DNA from: a virus
Strand: one strand, 5' to 3'
IMG/VR virus record: IMGVR_UViG_3300035225_000014
Span: 1-29,643 of that record
DNA length: 29,643 nt
The notes under the pieces are model-generated. The model searched no databases. It was not told the DNA's origin and was given only the letters and a program-made list of their open reading frames with translations. Position numbers and translations under genes: made by a program. Shown here piece after piece: positions 7,254-13,737 of the stretch (position 1 is the stretch's first letter; the number at the start of each line of letters is the position of its first letter).

Positions 7254-8384
7254 ATGACAGTTCTTAATGCAAAAAATAAACAAGACCATACAAAGTCAAA
7301 AGCATTCTTGGACCCGTCTGGTGGCGTAGCAATTCAACGTTTTGATACATTAAAGTATAAACAGTTTGACAAATTGACTGAGAAACAATTAGGTTTCTTT
7401 TGGAGACCAGAAGAAGTAGACATTCATAAAGATGCTAACGATTTCAAACTTCTCACAGAACATGAACGACATATTTTCACATCAAATCTAAAACGTCAAA
7501 TCTTATTAGATAGTGTACAAGGACGTGCCCCTAGCGAAGCATTTGGACCACTTATTAGTCTTCCAGAACTAGAAGCATGGACAACAACGTGGACATTTAG
7601 TGAAACAATACATTCACGTAGTTATACACATATTATTCGTAATGTGTATGCTAATCCTAGTGAAGTCTTTGATGATATTATGGATATTAAAGAGATTGTA
7701 GATTGTGCTGGTGATATCAGTAGAAACTATGACGAACTGATTGACCTTACATTAAAGTATCAATTACTGGGTAAGGGAAATCATACAGTTAATGGTAAAA
7801 AAGTTGAAGTTGATTTGTATGAAATTAAAAAATCACTCTATAAGACTCTTATGAGTGTAAATATTTTAGAAGGTGTACGTTTTTATGTTTCATTTGCGTG
7901 TAGTTGGGCATTTGCTGAACTTAAGAAGATGGAAGGCAATGCTAAACTTATTAAGTTAATTGCACGTGATGAAAATTTACATTTAGCATTTACGCAGTCA
8001 CTTCTAAAACTTCTTCCAAAAGATGATAAAGATTATAAAAAAATTGCAAAAGAAACAGAAGAAGAATGTATTCAGATGTTTATAGATGCAGTTGAACAAG
8101 AAAAAGCATGGGCTGATTATCTATTTAAAGATGGTTCAATGATTGGTCTTAATGCACAGTTACTACATGATTATATTGAATGGATTTGTTGTAAACGTAT
8201 GATTGCCGTTAATTTAAAATGTCCTTATACAACACCACAAATGAATCCTCTACCTTGGACACAAAAGTGGATTGCAGGCGCAGAAGTACAAGTAGCACCT
8301 CAAGAAACAGAAATAACCTCTTATATTACTGGCGGAGTAAAGCAAGATGTGTCAGAAGATACATTTAACCATTTAACACTATGA
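7254..8384 (+). CDS. nrdB: Ribonucleotide reductase class Ia, small (beta) subunit
   Basis: This 376-residue NrdB holds the di-iron centre and tyrosyl radical for NrdA. All key residues can be placed by comparison with E. coli NrdB: D86 in LLDSVQG, then E117, H120 and radical tyrosine Y124 in SETIHSRSYTH, a Glu in LEGVRFYVSFACSW, and the Glu and His of ARDENLH. The short C-terminal tail (TFNHLTL) would dock on NrdA. Similarity to enterobacterial class Ia NrdB is striking. It overlaps the next gene by ATGA. There is only a weak ribosome-binding site (GGAAAAAAATGAA), so translation may rely on coupling to the small gene upstream. Confidence 0.96.
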   Translation: MTVLNAKNKQDHTKSKAFLDPSGGVAIQRFDTLKYKQFDKLTEKQLGFFWRPEEVDIHKDANDFKLLTEHERHIFTSNLKRQILLDSVQGRAPSEAFGPLISLPELEAWTTTWTFSETIHSRSYTHIIRNVYANPSEVFDDIMDIKEIVDCAGDISRNYDELIDLTLKYQLLGKGNHTVNGKKVEVDLYEIKKSLYKTLMSVNILEGVRFYVSFACSWAFAELKKMEGNAKLIKLIARDENLHLAFTQSLLKLLPKDDKDYKKIAKETEEECIQMFIDAVEQEKAWADYLFKDGSMIGLNAQLLHDYIEWICCKRMIAVNLKCPYTTPQMNPLPWTQKWIAGAEVQVAPQETEITSYITGGVKQDVSEDTFNHLTL

Positions 8385-8809
8385 TTGAATTAGATAAGAT
8401 TGGTACCGTAGATTACGAAGTAAAAGATTTTGTTGCGTTGACACCACATAATGATGCACATTTTTGTTTGGTGCCTAGAAACGTTGACCAGAAAAGTATT
8501 TTAAAATTACAAAAGATTATGATGGATATTGGTAATGCTAACATATCAAATGGAGTGTGTAAGCAGTATAAGACGATAATGAAGTTCGTCAACGACCATC
8601 CAATCGTAGAAATCCATTTAACACAGGAGAAAGACATGACAACAATGGGATTAGAGTTTCAAGAATGGGTACAAAGTACCTGGATGGAGCATTTAGATGA
8701 GAAATTGATGTGGAGAGAGAAAGTAGATTACACTCAAGCCGATTGGCTTAAGAAGAATTTAGAGTTCTTAACTGATAAATTTCAGAAAACAGTTAGAAAT
8801 AAAAAATGA
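8381..8809 (+). CDS. Hypothetical protein after nrdB
   Basis: The product is 142 residues long, and I do not recognise a family. ATG 8381 overlaps the nrdB stop as ATGA, and its own stop overlaps the next ATG in the same way. The N-terminal half looks mixed alpha/beta. The C-terminal half, about residues 88-140, is Trp- and charge-rich and probably helical (EFQEWVQSTWMEHLDEKL). It appears soluble and cytoplasmic. Tight coupling to nrdB and the cytidylyltransferase-cupin gene places it in the same operon, but no function follows from that. Confidence 0.7.
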   Translation: MIELDKIGTVDYEVKDFVALTPHNDAHFCLVPRNVDQKSILKLQKIMMDIGNANISNGVCKQYKTIMKFVNDHPIVEIHLTQEKDMTTMGLEFQEWVQSTWMEHLDEKLMWREKVDYTQADWLKKNLEFLTDKFQKTVRNKK

Positions 8810-9585
8810 AAATAGTACTTGCTACGGGTGGATTTGATCCACTTCATTCGGGACATATTGAATTTCTTAATTCTGCGGCAAAGTTAGGTGGTATGCTTCT
8901 TGTAGGTTTAAACTCTGATGAATGGTTAGAACGTAAAAAAGGCAAAGCATTTATGCCTTGGAACGAACGTCTTAAGATTTTAAATAATCTACAGATGGTC
9001 GATGAAGTATTTACGTTTGTAGATGACGATGATTCTGCTATAAATTTTATAAAACAGGCCAAGGCACATTATCCAAAAGATAAACTAATTTTTGTTAACG
9101 GTGGAGACAGAACAGCAGATAATATTCCAGAAATGATATTTGATGATGTTAAATTTGTATTTGGTGTTGGCGGTGAAGATAAAAAGAACTCAAGCAGTTG
9201 GATATTAGAAGAATGGAAAGCACCTAAAACTATTCGTAATTGGGGATATTATAGAATATTACACGAAGATGGTATGGGTGGTAATCTTAAGACTAAAGTA
9301 AAAGAACTCACATTAGACCCAGGAAAGTCTATATCGTTACAACGTCATAAATTCAGACGTGAGTATTGGGTAGTTACATCTGGTATAGCCACTGTAGAAA
9401 TAGAAGGTCAACCTAGAACATTAGGTATACACGAGGATGTAGAGATACCTATAGGATGGTGGCATAGACTAAGTAATAAATCAACAATGCCTTTGCGAAT
9501 CGTAGAGATTCAAACAGGAATGAAGTGTGATGAAGAGGACATAGAACGTGCGCCTCATAAAGAAGACCATGATTTTCGAGTATAA
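8806..9585 (+). CDS. Cytidylyltransferase-like / cupin fusion protein
   Basis: This 259-residue two-domain protein starts with a HIGH-type nucleotidyltransferase domain (about residues 1-135). It has GGFDPLHSGH at 8-17 with H14 and H17, the RLKILNNL helix at 55-62, VNGGDR at 97-102, and a Ser-rich KKNSSSWI segment in place of the usual ISST. This family transfers CMP or AMP to phosphate groups, as in TagD and the nucleotidyltransferase half of HldE. The second domain, about 143-240, is a cupin like the C-terminal phosphomannose isomerase domain of ManC/AlgA. Its signature is PGKSISLQRHKFRREYWVV and GWWHRL, with H181, E186 and H220 as likely metal ligands. Together they suggest making an activated sugar or polyol for glycan modification. 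The substrate is unknown. Confidence 0.8.
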   Translation: MKIVLATGGFDPLHSGHIEFLNSAAKLGGMLLVGLNSDEWLERKKGKAFMPWNERLKILNNLQMVDEVFTFVDDDDSAINFIKQAKAHYPKDKLIFVNGGDRTADNIPEMIFDDVKFVFGVGGEDKKNSSSWILEEWKAPKTIRNWGYYRILHEDGMGGNLKTKVKELTLDPGKSISLQRHKFRREYWVVTSGIATVEIEGQPRTLGIHEDVEIPIGWWHRLSNKSTMPLRIVEIQTGMKCDEEDIERAPHKEDHDFRV

Positions 9586-9602
9586 CTAAGGAGAACAATA
9601 TG
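9583..9602 (+). repeat. Translation-start repeat, copy 1
   Basis: The 20-base segment TAACTAAGGAGAACAATATG contains the ribosome-binding site AAGGAGA and ATG at 9600. A copy with one mismatch lies at 9721-9740, exactly 138 bases (46 codons) downstream and in the same reading frame. Confidence 0.85.
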
Positions 9603-9965
9603 GAAGATAAAAATACAGACCGTCCTAGAATATATGAACGCAATCCAGATACAGGCGTGACTCGTTGGAGATACATGGATGAAAGTTTAAAAGATTATAA
9701 CTGGCCCGATTATGGGAATATAACTAAGGAGAATAATATGCAAGGAACTACAACAGAAAGAGTATATGACAGCAAGAATTCAATGAATTTATTGGGCTTA
9801 TCAGAAACAGAGATAGCACAATTAATCGAGTCATTGGCTACAAATCCAAGTATCAAAGCAGACGAAAAAGAGTCAACATTAAATTGGATGCGTGAACAAT
9901 TTTCTGAACAGAAAATTGGCGGAGCATGGAAACGTAGAATTAGAGAGAAAGGCTATGTTATATGA
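9600..9965 (+). CDS. Hypothetical protein with two in-frame starts
   Basis: The full-length product from ATG 9600 has 121 residues. A second ATG at 9738 gives a 75-residue C-terminal product. Both ATGs follow AAGGAGA with identical spacing, so both could be used. The first 46 residues are rich in Asp, Arg and Tyr, with no recognised domain. The C-terminal part contains a helical segment (LSETEIAQLIESLATN) and a basic tail, WKRRIREKGYVI. I do not recognise the family. The stop overlaps the next ATG as ATGA. The sugar-nucleotide-like fusion gene ends immediately upstream. Confidence 0.75.
   Translation: MEDKNTDRPRIYERNPDTGVTRWRYMDESLKDYNWPDYGNITKENNMQGTTTERVYDSKNSMNLLGLSETEIAQLIESLATNPSIKADEKESTLNWMREQFSEQKIGGAWKRRIREKGYVI
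9721..9740 (+). repeat. Translation-start repeat, copy 2
   Basis: TAACTAAGGAGAATAATATG differs from copy 1 only at position 9734 (T for C). It provides an internal AAGGAGA site and ATG 9738 in the frame of the surrounding gene. Within the long product it encodes the peptide around NITKENNM. Confidence 0.85.
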
Positions 9966-10345
9966 TAAAAAGTCTGAGAGTGCCCTTACTTGCTTTGAGT
10001 ATGATGCTTTTAATGGGTGCGTCTTCAGATAATCGTTCTGATTTTTTAGTTAAATCTCCGTCAGAGTTTACTTTGACACATGAATTATTAGATAAGAACA
10101 CAGCGATATTTGTTTTAGGCGGAATTGATTATTACGTTGAGAACTGTACCGAATTAACTCCACTCGGAGTTGAATATAGAAATTATATTATTTCCTATCA
10201 CGATATTAATGTAGGTTTACTATCTATTACTCCTCTATATATTGAAGGTGCGTTTGCGATTTCTATGTTCACCTGTAATGAAATGTACGAAATGGTGACT
10301 ACATTAGATAGTAATAATCTTGTAATGAAGCCAAAGGACTATTAA
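9962..10345 (+). CDS. Exported hypothetical protein
   Basis: The product is 127 residues long. Its N-terminus is a typical signal peptide: MIKSLR, then a hydrophobic core (VPLLALSMMLLMG), then a cleavage-like site near ASS at about 20-22. The mature domain of about 105 residues looks beta-rich and has two Cys (in ENCTEL and FTCNEM) that could form a disulphide in the periplasm. No lipobox Cys is seen at the cleavage point. The start overlaps the upstream stop as ATGA. An exported phage protein of this size could act in superinfection exclusion, envelope change or lysis, but nothing in the sequence selects one. Confidence 0.7.
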   Translation: MIKSLRVPLLALSMMLLMGASSDNRSDFLVKSPSEFTLTHELLDKNTAIFVLGGIDYYVENCTELTPLGVEYRNYIISYHDINVGLLSITPLYIEGAFAISMFTCNEMYEMVTTLDSNNLVMKPKDY

Positions 10346-10353
10346 ACTAAATA
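10346..10353 (+). promoter_or_regulatory. Possible late promoter, ACTAAATA
   Basis: ACTAAATA lies five bases before the ATG at 10359, directly after the upstream stop codon. It shares TAAATA with the late octamer and has the same distance to the ATG as the GATAAATA at 20911. No ribosome-binding site is present in the 13-base gap. The second base deviates from the consensus, so this is a weak call. Confidence 0.3.
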
Positions 10354-10358
10354 TTAAT

Positions 10359-11729
10359 ATGACAAATTATCCTTCAAAAACTTGGTGTACATATCCATTT
10401 TCGTCCTTAGTGTTACATAATAGTGGCACATATGGCCCATGTTGTACTGCTACTGAAATGGTGAGTACTGATTTACATGGCGATGAAATTGTTTTTAAAA
10501 TGCATGACCCAAGTGATACGAGACAGTTCAAACCCTATAGTATGACCGCGAGTGAGGCACTTAATAGTGAATTTATGAAAGACATTCGTCAGCAAATGAT
10601 GAACGGTAAAAAACCAACTGCGTGTAGTCGTTGTTGGCATGATGAAAGTATTGGAGTGAAAAGCAAACGTCAAGGCATGAATGAATTTTATTTAGATTCA
10701 CATAGTTCAGGAGTTCGTGATGGTGGATTTGATTATGATGTCGATGAAATGGTTAAAAATCCACAGATACGTTCATTAGATTTAAAGTTTGATAATAAAT
10801 GTAATTTACATTGTTTAATGTGTAGTAGTGGTAGCAGTGATATGTGGGTTCCGTTAGATAACAAAATGCATAAGTATCTTGCTTTACAAAATGTAAGTGA
10901 AGAAAAAGATTTAGATTTATATATTGATGATTCACATCGTCAATCATGGGTACCGGAAGAATTTCCTGAATCATTATTTGAAGAAATTAAATCATTAGTT
11001 CCACAATTACAAGAAATACAATGTACTGGCGGCGAACCTTTTATAAATTCACATTTTATTGAATTGTTGAAATATATAATTGAAACTGGTCACGCAGAAC
11101 ATATATCATTAGAAGTTACTACAAATGGTACTAAATTTGTCACTGAGGTTATGGAGTTATTAACACATTTTCGACACATACGATTTTTGATAAGTGTAGA
11201 TGGTACCAAAGGTACATATGACTATATTAGGACACCTTATCGTTATGATTTATTATTGAAACGATTGAAAACATTGGATGAATATTTCGTATCAGAAAGA
11301 ATTAAAGGTTGGGCTGAGATTAGTGCAGTAGCAATGTCGTATAATATGTTTGATTATCAAAACTTATCTACAATTATTGAAGATATGGAATATGAACATT
11401 TTGAAGTTGAGGGTAATGTAAACTTTTTTATGCATAATATGGATAATCCTTTACATATTAAATGGTTGCCTGATGAATTAATAAACGAAGCAATAGATTA
11501 TTATAAATCTATGCCAACAGCACAAGAAGAACATTTGAAACTAGTCATTTCACACTTTGAAGGATATGTAAAGAATAATCAGGTTGACAAAGAAACAAAA
11601 TTACATAATCAACGCCGAATGAAAAATTATACAGTATTAATGGATAAAATGCTCGATAGAGATTACCATGATTATCTTGATTCTCGTCTATGTAAATTTT
11701 TAGATACTGTTGATTGTGATGTTAAATGA
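10359..11729 (+). CDS. Twitch-type radical SAM protein
   Basis: This 456-residue protein has the radical SAM cluster motif C148-x3-C152-x2-C155 (CNLHCLMC), which binds a 4Fe-4S cluster and SAM to generate a 5'-deoxyadenosyl radical. TGGEPF near residue 225 is the typical GGE motif. An N-terminal Cys-rich part (C10, C28, C29, C89, C92) resembles a twitch/SPASM-type auxiliary cluster region, as in WCTYPF and ACSRCW. Family members occur in marine phages, but their substrates are not established to my knowledge. The gene follows an exported protein and a nucleotidyltransferase-cupin fusion, so glycan or peptide modification is possible. No ribosome-binding site precedes the ATG. Confidence 0.88.
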   Translation: MTNYPSKTWCTYPFSSLVLHNSGTYGPCCTATEMVSTDLHGDEIVFKMHDPSDTRQFKPYSMTASEALNSEFMKDIRQQMMNGKKPTACSRCWHDESIGVKSKRQGMNEFYLDSHSSGVRDGGFDYDVDEMVKNPQIRSLDLKFDNKCNLHCLMCSSGSSDMWVPLDNKMHKYLALQNVSEEKDLDLYIDDSHRQSWVPEEFPESLFEEIKSLVPQLQEIQCTGGEPFINSHFIELLKYIIETGHAEHISLEVTTNGTKFVTEVMELLTHFRHIRFLISVDGTKGTYDYIRTPYRYDLLLKRLKTLDEYFVSERIKGWAEISAVAMSYNMFDYQNLSTIIEDMEYEHFEVEGNVNFFMHNMDNPLHIKWLPDELINEAIDYYKSMPTAQEEHLKLVISHFEGYVKNNQVDKETKLHNQRRMKNYTVLMDKMLDRDYHDYLDSRLCKFLDTVDCDVK

Positions 11730-11737
11730 GATAAATA
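11730..11737 (+). promoter_or_regulatory. Late-promoter octamer GATAAATA
   Basis: The motif begins at the base after the radical SAM stop codon (TGA 11727-11729). It lies 75 bases before the next start codon, upstream of a sigma70 promoter, so the membrane-protein gene may be served by both early and late transcription. Confidence 0.45.
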
Positions 11738-11747
11738 TGTATATAAT

Positions 11748-11776
11748 TTGACATTTTTATATCTTTATGCTAAAAT
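11748..11776 (+). promoter_or_regulatory. Sigma70-like promoter
   Basis: TTGACA at 11748-11753 is exact, the spacer is 17 bases, and TAAAAT at 11771-11776 matches five of six. The predicted start near 11783 gives a leader of about 29 bases with a strong AAAAAAGGAG ribosome-binding site before the gene at 11812. Confidence 0.75.
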
Positions 11777-11811
11777 GAACTTAGAAGTTTTAATAAAAAA
11801 AGGAGTAATAG

Positions 11812-12036
11812 ATGATAGAGTTAACTGATACATTTTACATGATATGGATTGCATGTGGAGTATGTATGTTTCTTTCTTATTTTATAGGTAAAACTGCAGG
11901 ATATAAAAAGATGCATTTACAGATAGCAACTTCATTAATTGATATAGAATTAGAACGTGCAAAAGTTCAGATAATGAAAGCCGAGATATCAAAAGTTCAA
12001 GATGAGTTAACACAAACAATCGAAGATAACAAGTAG
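11812..12036 (+). CDS. Small membrane-anchored coiled-coil protein
   Basis: The product is 74 residues long. A single hydrophobic segment at about residues 8-27 (FYMIWIACGVCMFLSYFIGK) is followed by a long helical, heptad-like part from about 35 to 72. That layout suggests a small inner-membrane protein with a cytoplasmic or periplasmic coiled coil. ATG follows AAAAGGAGTAATAG, a strong ribosome-binding site. It could be a holin-like or regulatory spanning protein, but charge and length do not decide this, and no lysis enzyme is visible beside it. Confidence 0.7.
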   Translation: MIELTDTFYMIWIACGVCMFLSYFIGKTAGYKKMHLQIATSLIDIELERAKVQIMKAEISKVQDELTQTIEDNK

Positions 12037-12039
12037 ATT

Positions 12040-12207
12040 ATGAGTTTAGCAAGACAAAGAAATCTAAGACTTCAATCGAGTCGCATTATGAGAAATCTCC
12101 AGATGCGGAGACGAGTATCGATGAAACAGAAGACAAAAAAGAAGATTCAAGAGCAGGAAGACAGCGTTGACTCAGCCGAGATGAAAAGAGATTCTATTAA
12201 ATCCTAG
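12040..12207 (+). CDS. Small basic hypothetical protein (55 aa)
   Basis: ATG 12040 to TAG 12205-12207 encodes 55 residues. It starts four bases after the previous stop and fills an otherwise empty gap. The first 36 residues are very basic, with many Arg and Lys (SLARQRNLRLQSSRIMRNLQ, then MRRRVSMKQKTKKK), and the tail is mixed and acidic. A nucleic-acid-binding or regulatory role would fit the charge, but I recognise no family. There is no good ribosome-binding site, so coupling to the upstream gene is likely. Confidence 0.5.
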   Translation: MSLARQRNLRLQSSRIMRNLQMRRRVSMKQKTKKKIQEQEDSVDSAEMKRDSIKS

Positions 12208-12222
12208 ATTATGGAGGTCAGA

Positions 12223-12462
12223 TTGGAACAAATAACACAATTAAAAGTAGGAACAGTAATTCAACATAAGCACACTCATAGACTGGCAAAAATTACTGAT
12301 GCTTATCAACCACCTGATAATCCCGCGGTCATATCTGTAACATATAAGTATGTAGATACAGACCAAGGACGCACAATAATAGATAGTACAATTGAAAGAT
12401 TTAGTGAAAAATGGGACATACTAGACACTAAACCGAAGTCAAATAAACGGATTCCCGTTTAA
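12223..12462 (+). CDS. Small hypothetical protein, TTG start
   Basis: The product is 79 residues if translation starts at TTG 12223, which lies five bases after GGAGG (12213-12217). An in-frame ATG at 12211 would add four residues, but it overlaps that ribosome-binding site and has none of its own. The protein is beta-rich, with segments such as VGTVIQHKHTHRLAKITDAY suggesting a small barrel. It is rich in basic residues near the end. I do not recognise a family. The stop codon lies in the 3' arm of a hairpin (12445-12460). Confidence 0.6.
   Translation: MEQITQLKVGTVIQHKHTHRLAKITDAYQPPDNPAVISVTYKYVDTDQGRTIIDSTIERFSEKWDILDTKPKSNKRIPV
12445..12460 (+). other. Hairpin overlapping stop codon
   Basis: AAACGG at 12445-12450 pairs with CCGTTT at 12455-12460 around a 4-base loop. 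The first base of the TAA stop is in the stem. No T tract follows (AAATACCCC), so it is not a standard terminator. A second hairpin follows at 12504-12520. Confidence 0.45.
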
Positions 12463-12503
12463 ATACCCCAAAATCCCCTTAAAAATTCAAAAAAAAGTTA
12501 AAT

Positions 12504-12520
12504 CCCTTATGGTATAAGGG
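12504..12520 (+). terminator. Possible weak terminator hairpin
   Basis: CCCTTAT at 12504-12510 pairs perfectly with ATAAGGG at 12514-12520 across a 3-base loop. It is followed by TTGTAGCC and not by a T run, so termination would be weak. It lies just upstream of the promoter at 12540, consistent with an operon boundary. Confidence 0.35.
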
Positions 12521-12539
12521 TTGTAGCCGCGTCTAAAAC

Positions 12540-12567
12540 TTGACAGATCCTTGATTAATGCTATAAT
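12540..12567 (+). promoter_or_regulatory. Sigma70-like promoter with extended -10
   Basis: Exact TTGACA (12540-12545) and exact TATAAT (12562-12567) are separated by 16 bases. TGC directly before the -10 box is an extended -10 element. Predicted start is near 12574, with AAGAGAGG as ribosome-binding site before ATG 12601. This is among the strongest-looking promoters in the window. Confidence 0.8.
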
Positions 12568-12600
12568 AGTAGTATATTTAATAAAAAGAGAGGTCAAAAA

Positions 12601-12942
12601 ATGTTAATAAACGCAGAAGAATTAAAAAATATCATTAACGAAGCAAAAACAGCCGCAAATAAGGCATCTAGGGAATATTTAGATGTAAACCTTAAAGGCG
12701 AAGACAATTATCCTTGTGGATTTGCTTGGGTTAATATTTATGGTGTTAAAGGTAACACTAAACAAGGTAAAGCATTCAAAGCCGCTGGACTTGAAAAAGA
12801 TTATAGCGGTGCATATAGCATTTGGAATCCAGGTAATGTCAATGTACAAAATGTTGATGTTAAAGAAGCAGGTGCCGAAGCGGCGGCTGACGTTTTTAAA
12901 TCATACGGTTTTAAAGCATATTCTGGTTCGAGGTTAGACTAA
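12601..12942 (+). CDS. Conserved-looking hypothetical protein
   Basis: The product is 113 residues long. It begins with a helix (about residues 5-25, Ala- and Lys-rich). A compact domain follows with PCGFAWVNIYGVKGNTKQGK, then SGAYSIWNPGNVNVQNVDV and a C-terminal helix rich in Ala. It looks like a small, well-folded soluble protein. I cannot name the family. It is the first gene after a very strong promoter, so early and abundant expression is likely. The two downstream genes continue the operon toward the AAA+ ATPase. Confidence 0.75.
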   Translation: MLINAEELKNIINEAKTAANKASREYLDVNLKGEDNYPCGFAWVNIYGVKGNTKQGKAFKAAGLEKDYSGAYSIWNPGNVNVQNVDVKEAGAEAAADVFKSYGFKAYSGSRLD

Positions 12943-12965
12943 TTTTAATTAAAAAAGGAATAAAA

Positions 12966-13247
12966 ATGAAAATTTACGCTGATTATTCAATGGAAGACCA
13001 GAAACTATTACGAAAGTATATTAGTCCTGGATTCGAGTATAGTACTTTTAAAGGTATTCCGATGTCTTTGTTTAAAAAAGTAACGAGAATGTTACCTAAA
13101 AAAGATAGACGAATTAAATTCAGAGGTCCTTCATCTGCTACATTCAAAAGGTCCCCATATAATACAATAAAATCTGAGGCGACATCGTTTGCAGTTTATT
13201 ATGACAACGATGTTATTTTACATTTAGGCAAACCAGGAGACGTATAA
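12966..13247 (+). CDS. Hypothetical basic protein
   Basis: The product is 93 residues long and basic. The middle has KKVTRMLPKKDRRIKFRGPS, suggesting a nucleic-acid or phosphate contact, followed by a beta-like C-terminus (SFAVYYDNDVILHLG). I recognise no family. ATG 12966 follows AAAAAAGGAATAAAA. The stop TAA shares a base with the next ATG, so it is coupled to the LPD29-like gene. Confidence 0.7.
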   Translation: MKIYADYSMEDQKLLRKYISPGFEYSTFKGIPMSLFKKVTRMLPKKDRRIKFRGPSSATFKRSPYNTIKSEATSFAVYYDNDVILHLGKPGDV

Positions 13248-13675
13248 TGGCTTATATATCAACAAACGAAGTAAAAGAAGTTCGAACTGCTCTTAAAGAG
13301 AGGTTCAAAAATAAACTAAAATTCTCAGTTAAAAGAGACCACTATTCAAGTGTTGTAGTTTCTATTATGTCGGGTGAGATAAACTTCTATGATGGAAGTT
13401 TAGACCGTGAGGACTCTTGGCACAAAGATGCCGCCAAACATATATTTGACGGTCACGAATCAATTAACGAGTATTATCCTGAAAATTACGGCAAACATGG
13501 TGCGTTATTTCAAGATATTGTTAATATTATGAAAACTGCTCCTGCTAACGCAGAGAATGGTCGTGAATGGTATGACAGGTCAGATGCAATGACTGACTAT
13601 TTTGATACTGCATTTTATGTAAATTTAAGTGTCGGTAAATGGGATAAACCTTACGAATTCAAGGGAGCAAAGTGA
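13247..13675 (+). CDS. LPD29-like domain protein
   Basis: The product is 142 residues long. Its N-terminal part (AYISTNEVKEVRTALKERFK, then KFSVKRDHYSSVVVSIMSG) resembles the LPD29 domain found in large polyvalent proteins of phages and plasmids and as stand-alone phage proteins. The function of LPD29 is not established. The remaining part is rich in Tyr, His and Asp, and includes DRSDAMTDYFDTAFYVNLSVG. Stop at 13673-13675 is followed within a few bases by a new promoter for the AAA+ gene. The domain assignment is by visual resemblance. Confidence 0.6.
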   Translation: MAYISTNEVKEVRTALKERFKNKLKFSVKRDHYSSVVVSIMSGEINFYDGSLDREDSWHKDAAKHIFDGHESINEYYPENYGKHGALFQDIVNIMKTAPANAENGREWYDRSDAMTDYFDTAFYVNLSVGKWDKPYEFKGAK

Positions 13676-13680
13676 AAAAC

Positions 13681-13708
13681 TTGACAAATCTGAAAAATGT
13701 GTTATTAT
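13681..13708 (+). promoter_or_regulatory. Sigma70-like promoter before the AAA+ gene
   Basis: Exact TTGACA at 13681-13686 is followed by TATTAT at 13703-13708 after 16 bases. Predicted start is near 13715. GGGAGAGG ribosome-binding site precedes ATG 13738. Confidence 0.65.
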
Positions 13709-13737
13709 ATAAGTAGGTTAAAAATGAGGGAGAGGTT

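Noticed and set aside
3740-8384. A possible intron or homing endonuclease in the nrd genes, as in some T4-like phages
   Set aside because: Both nrdA and nrdB are uninterrupted, with all catalytic motifs in order.
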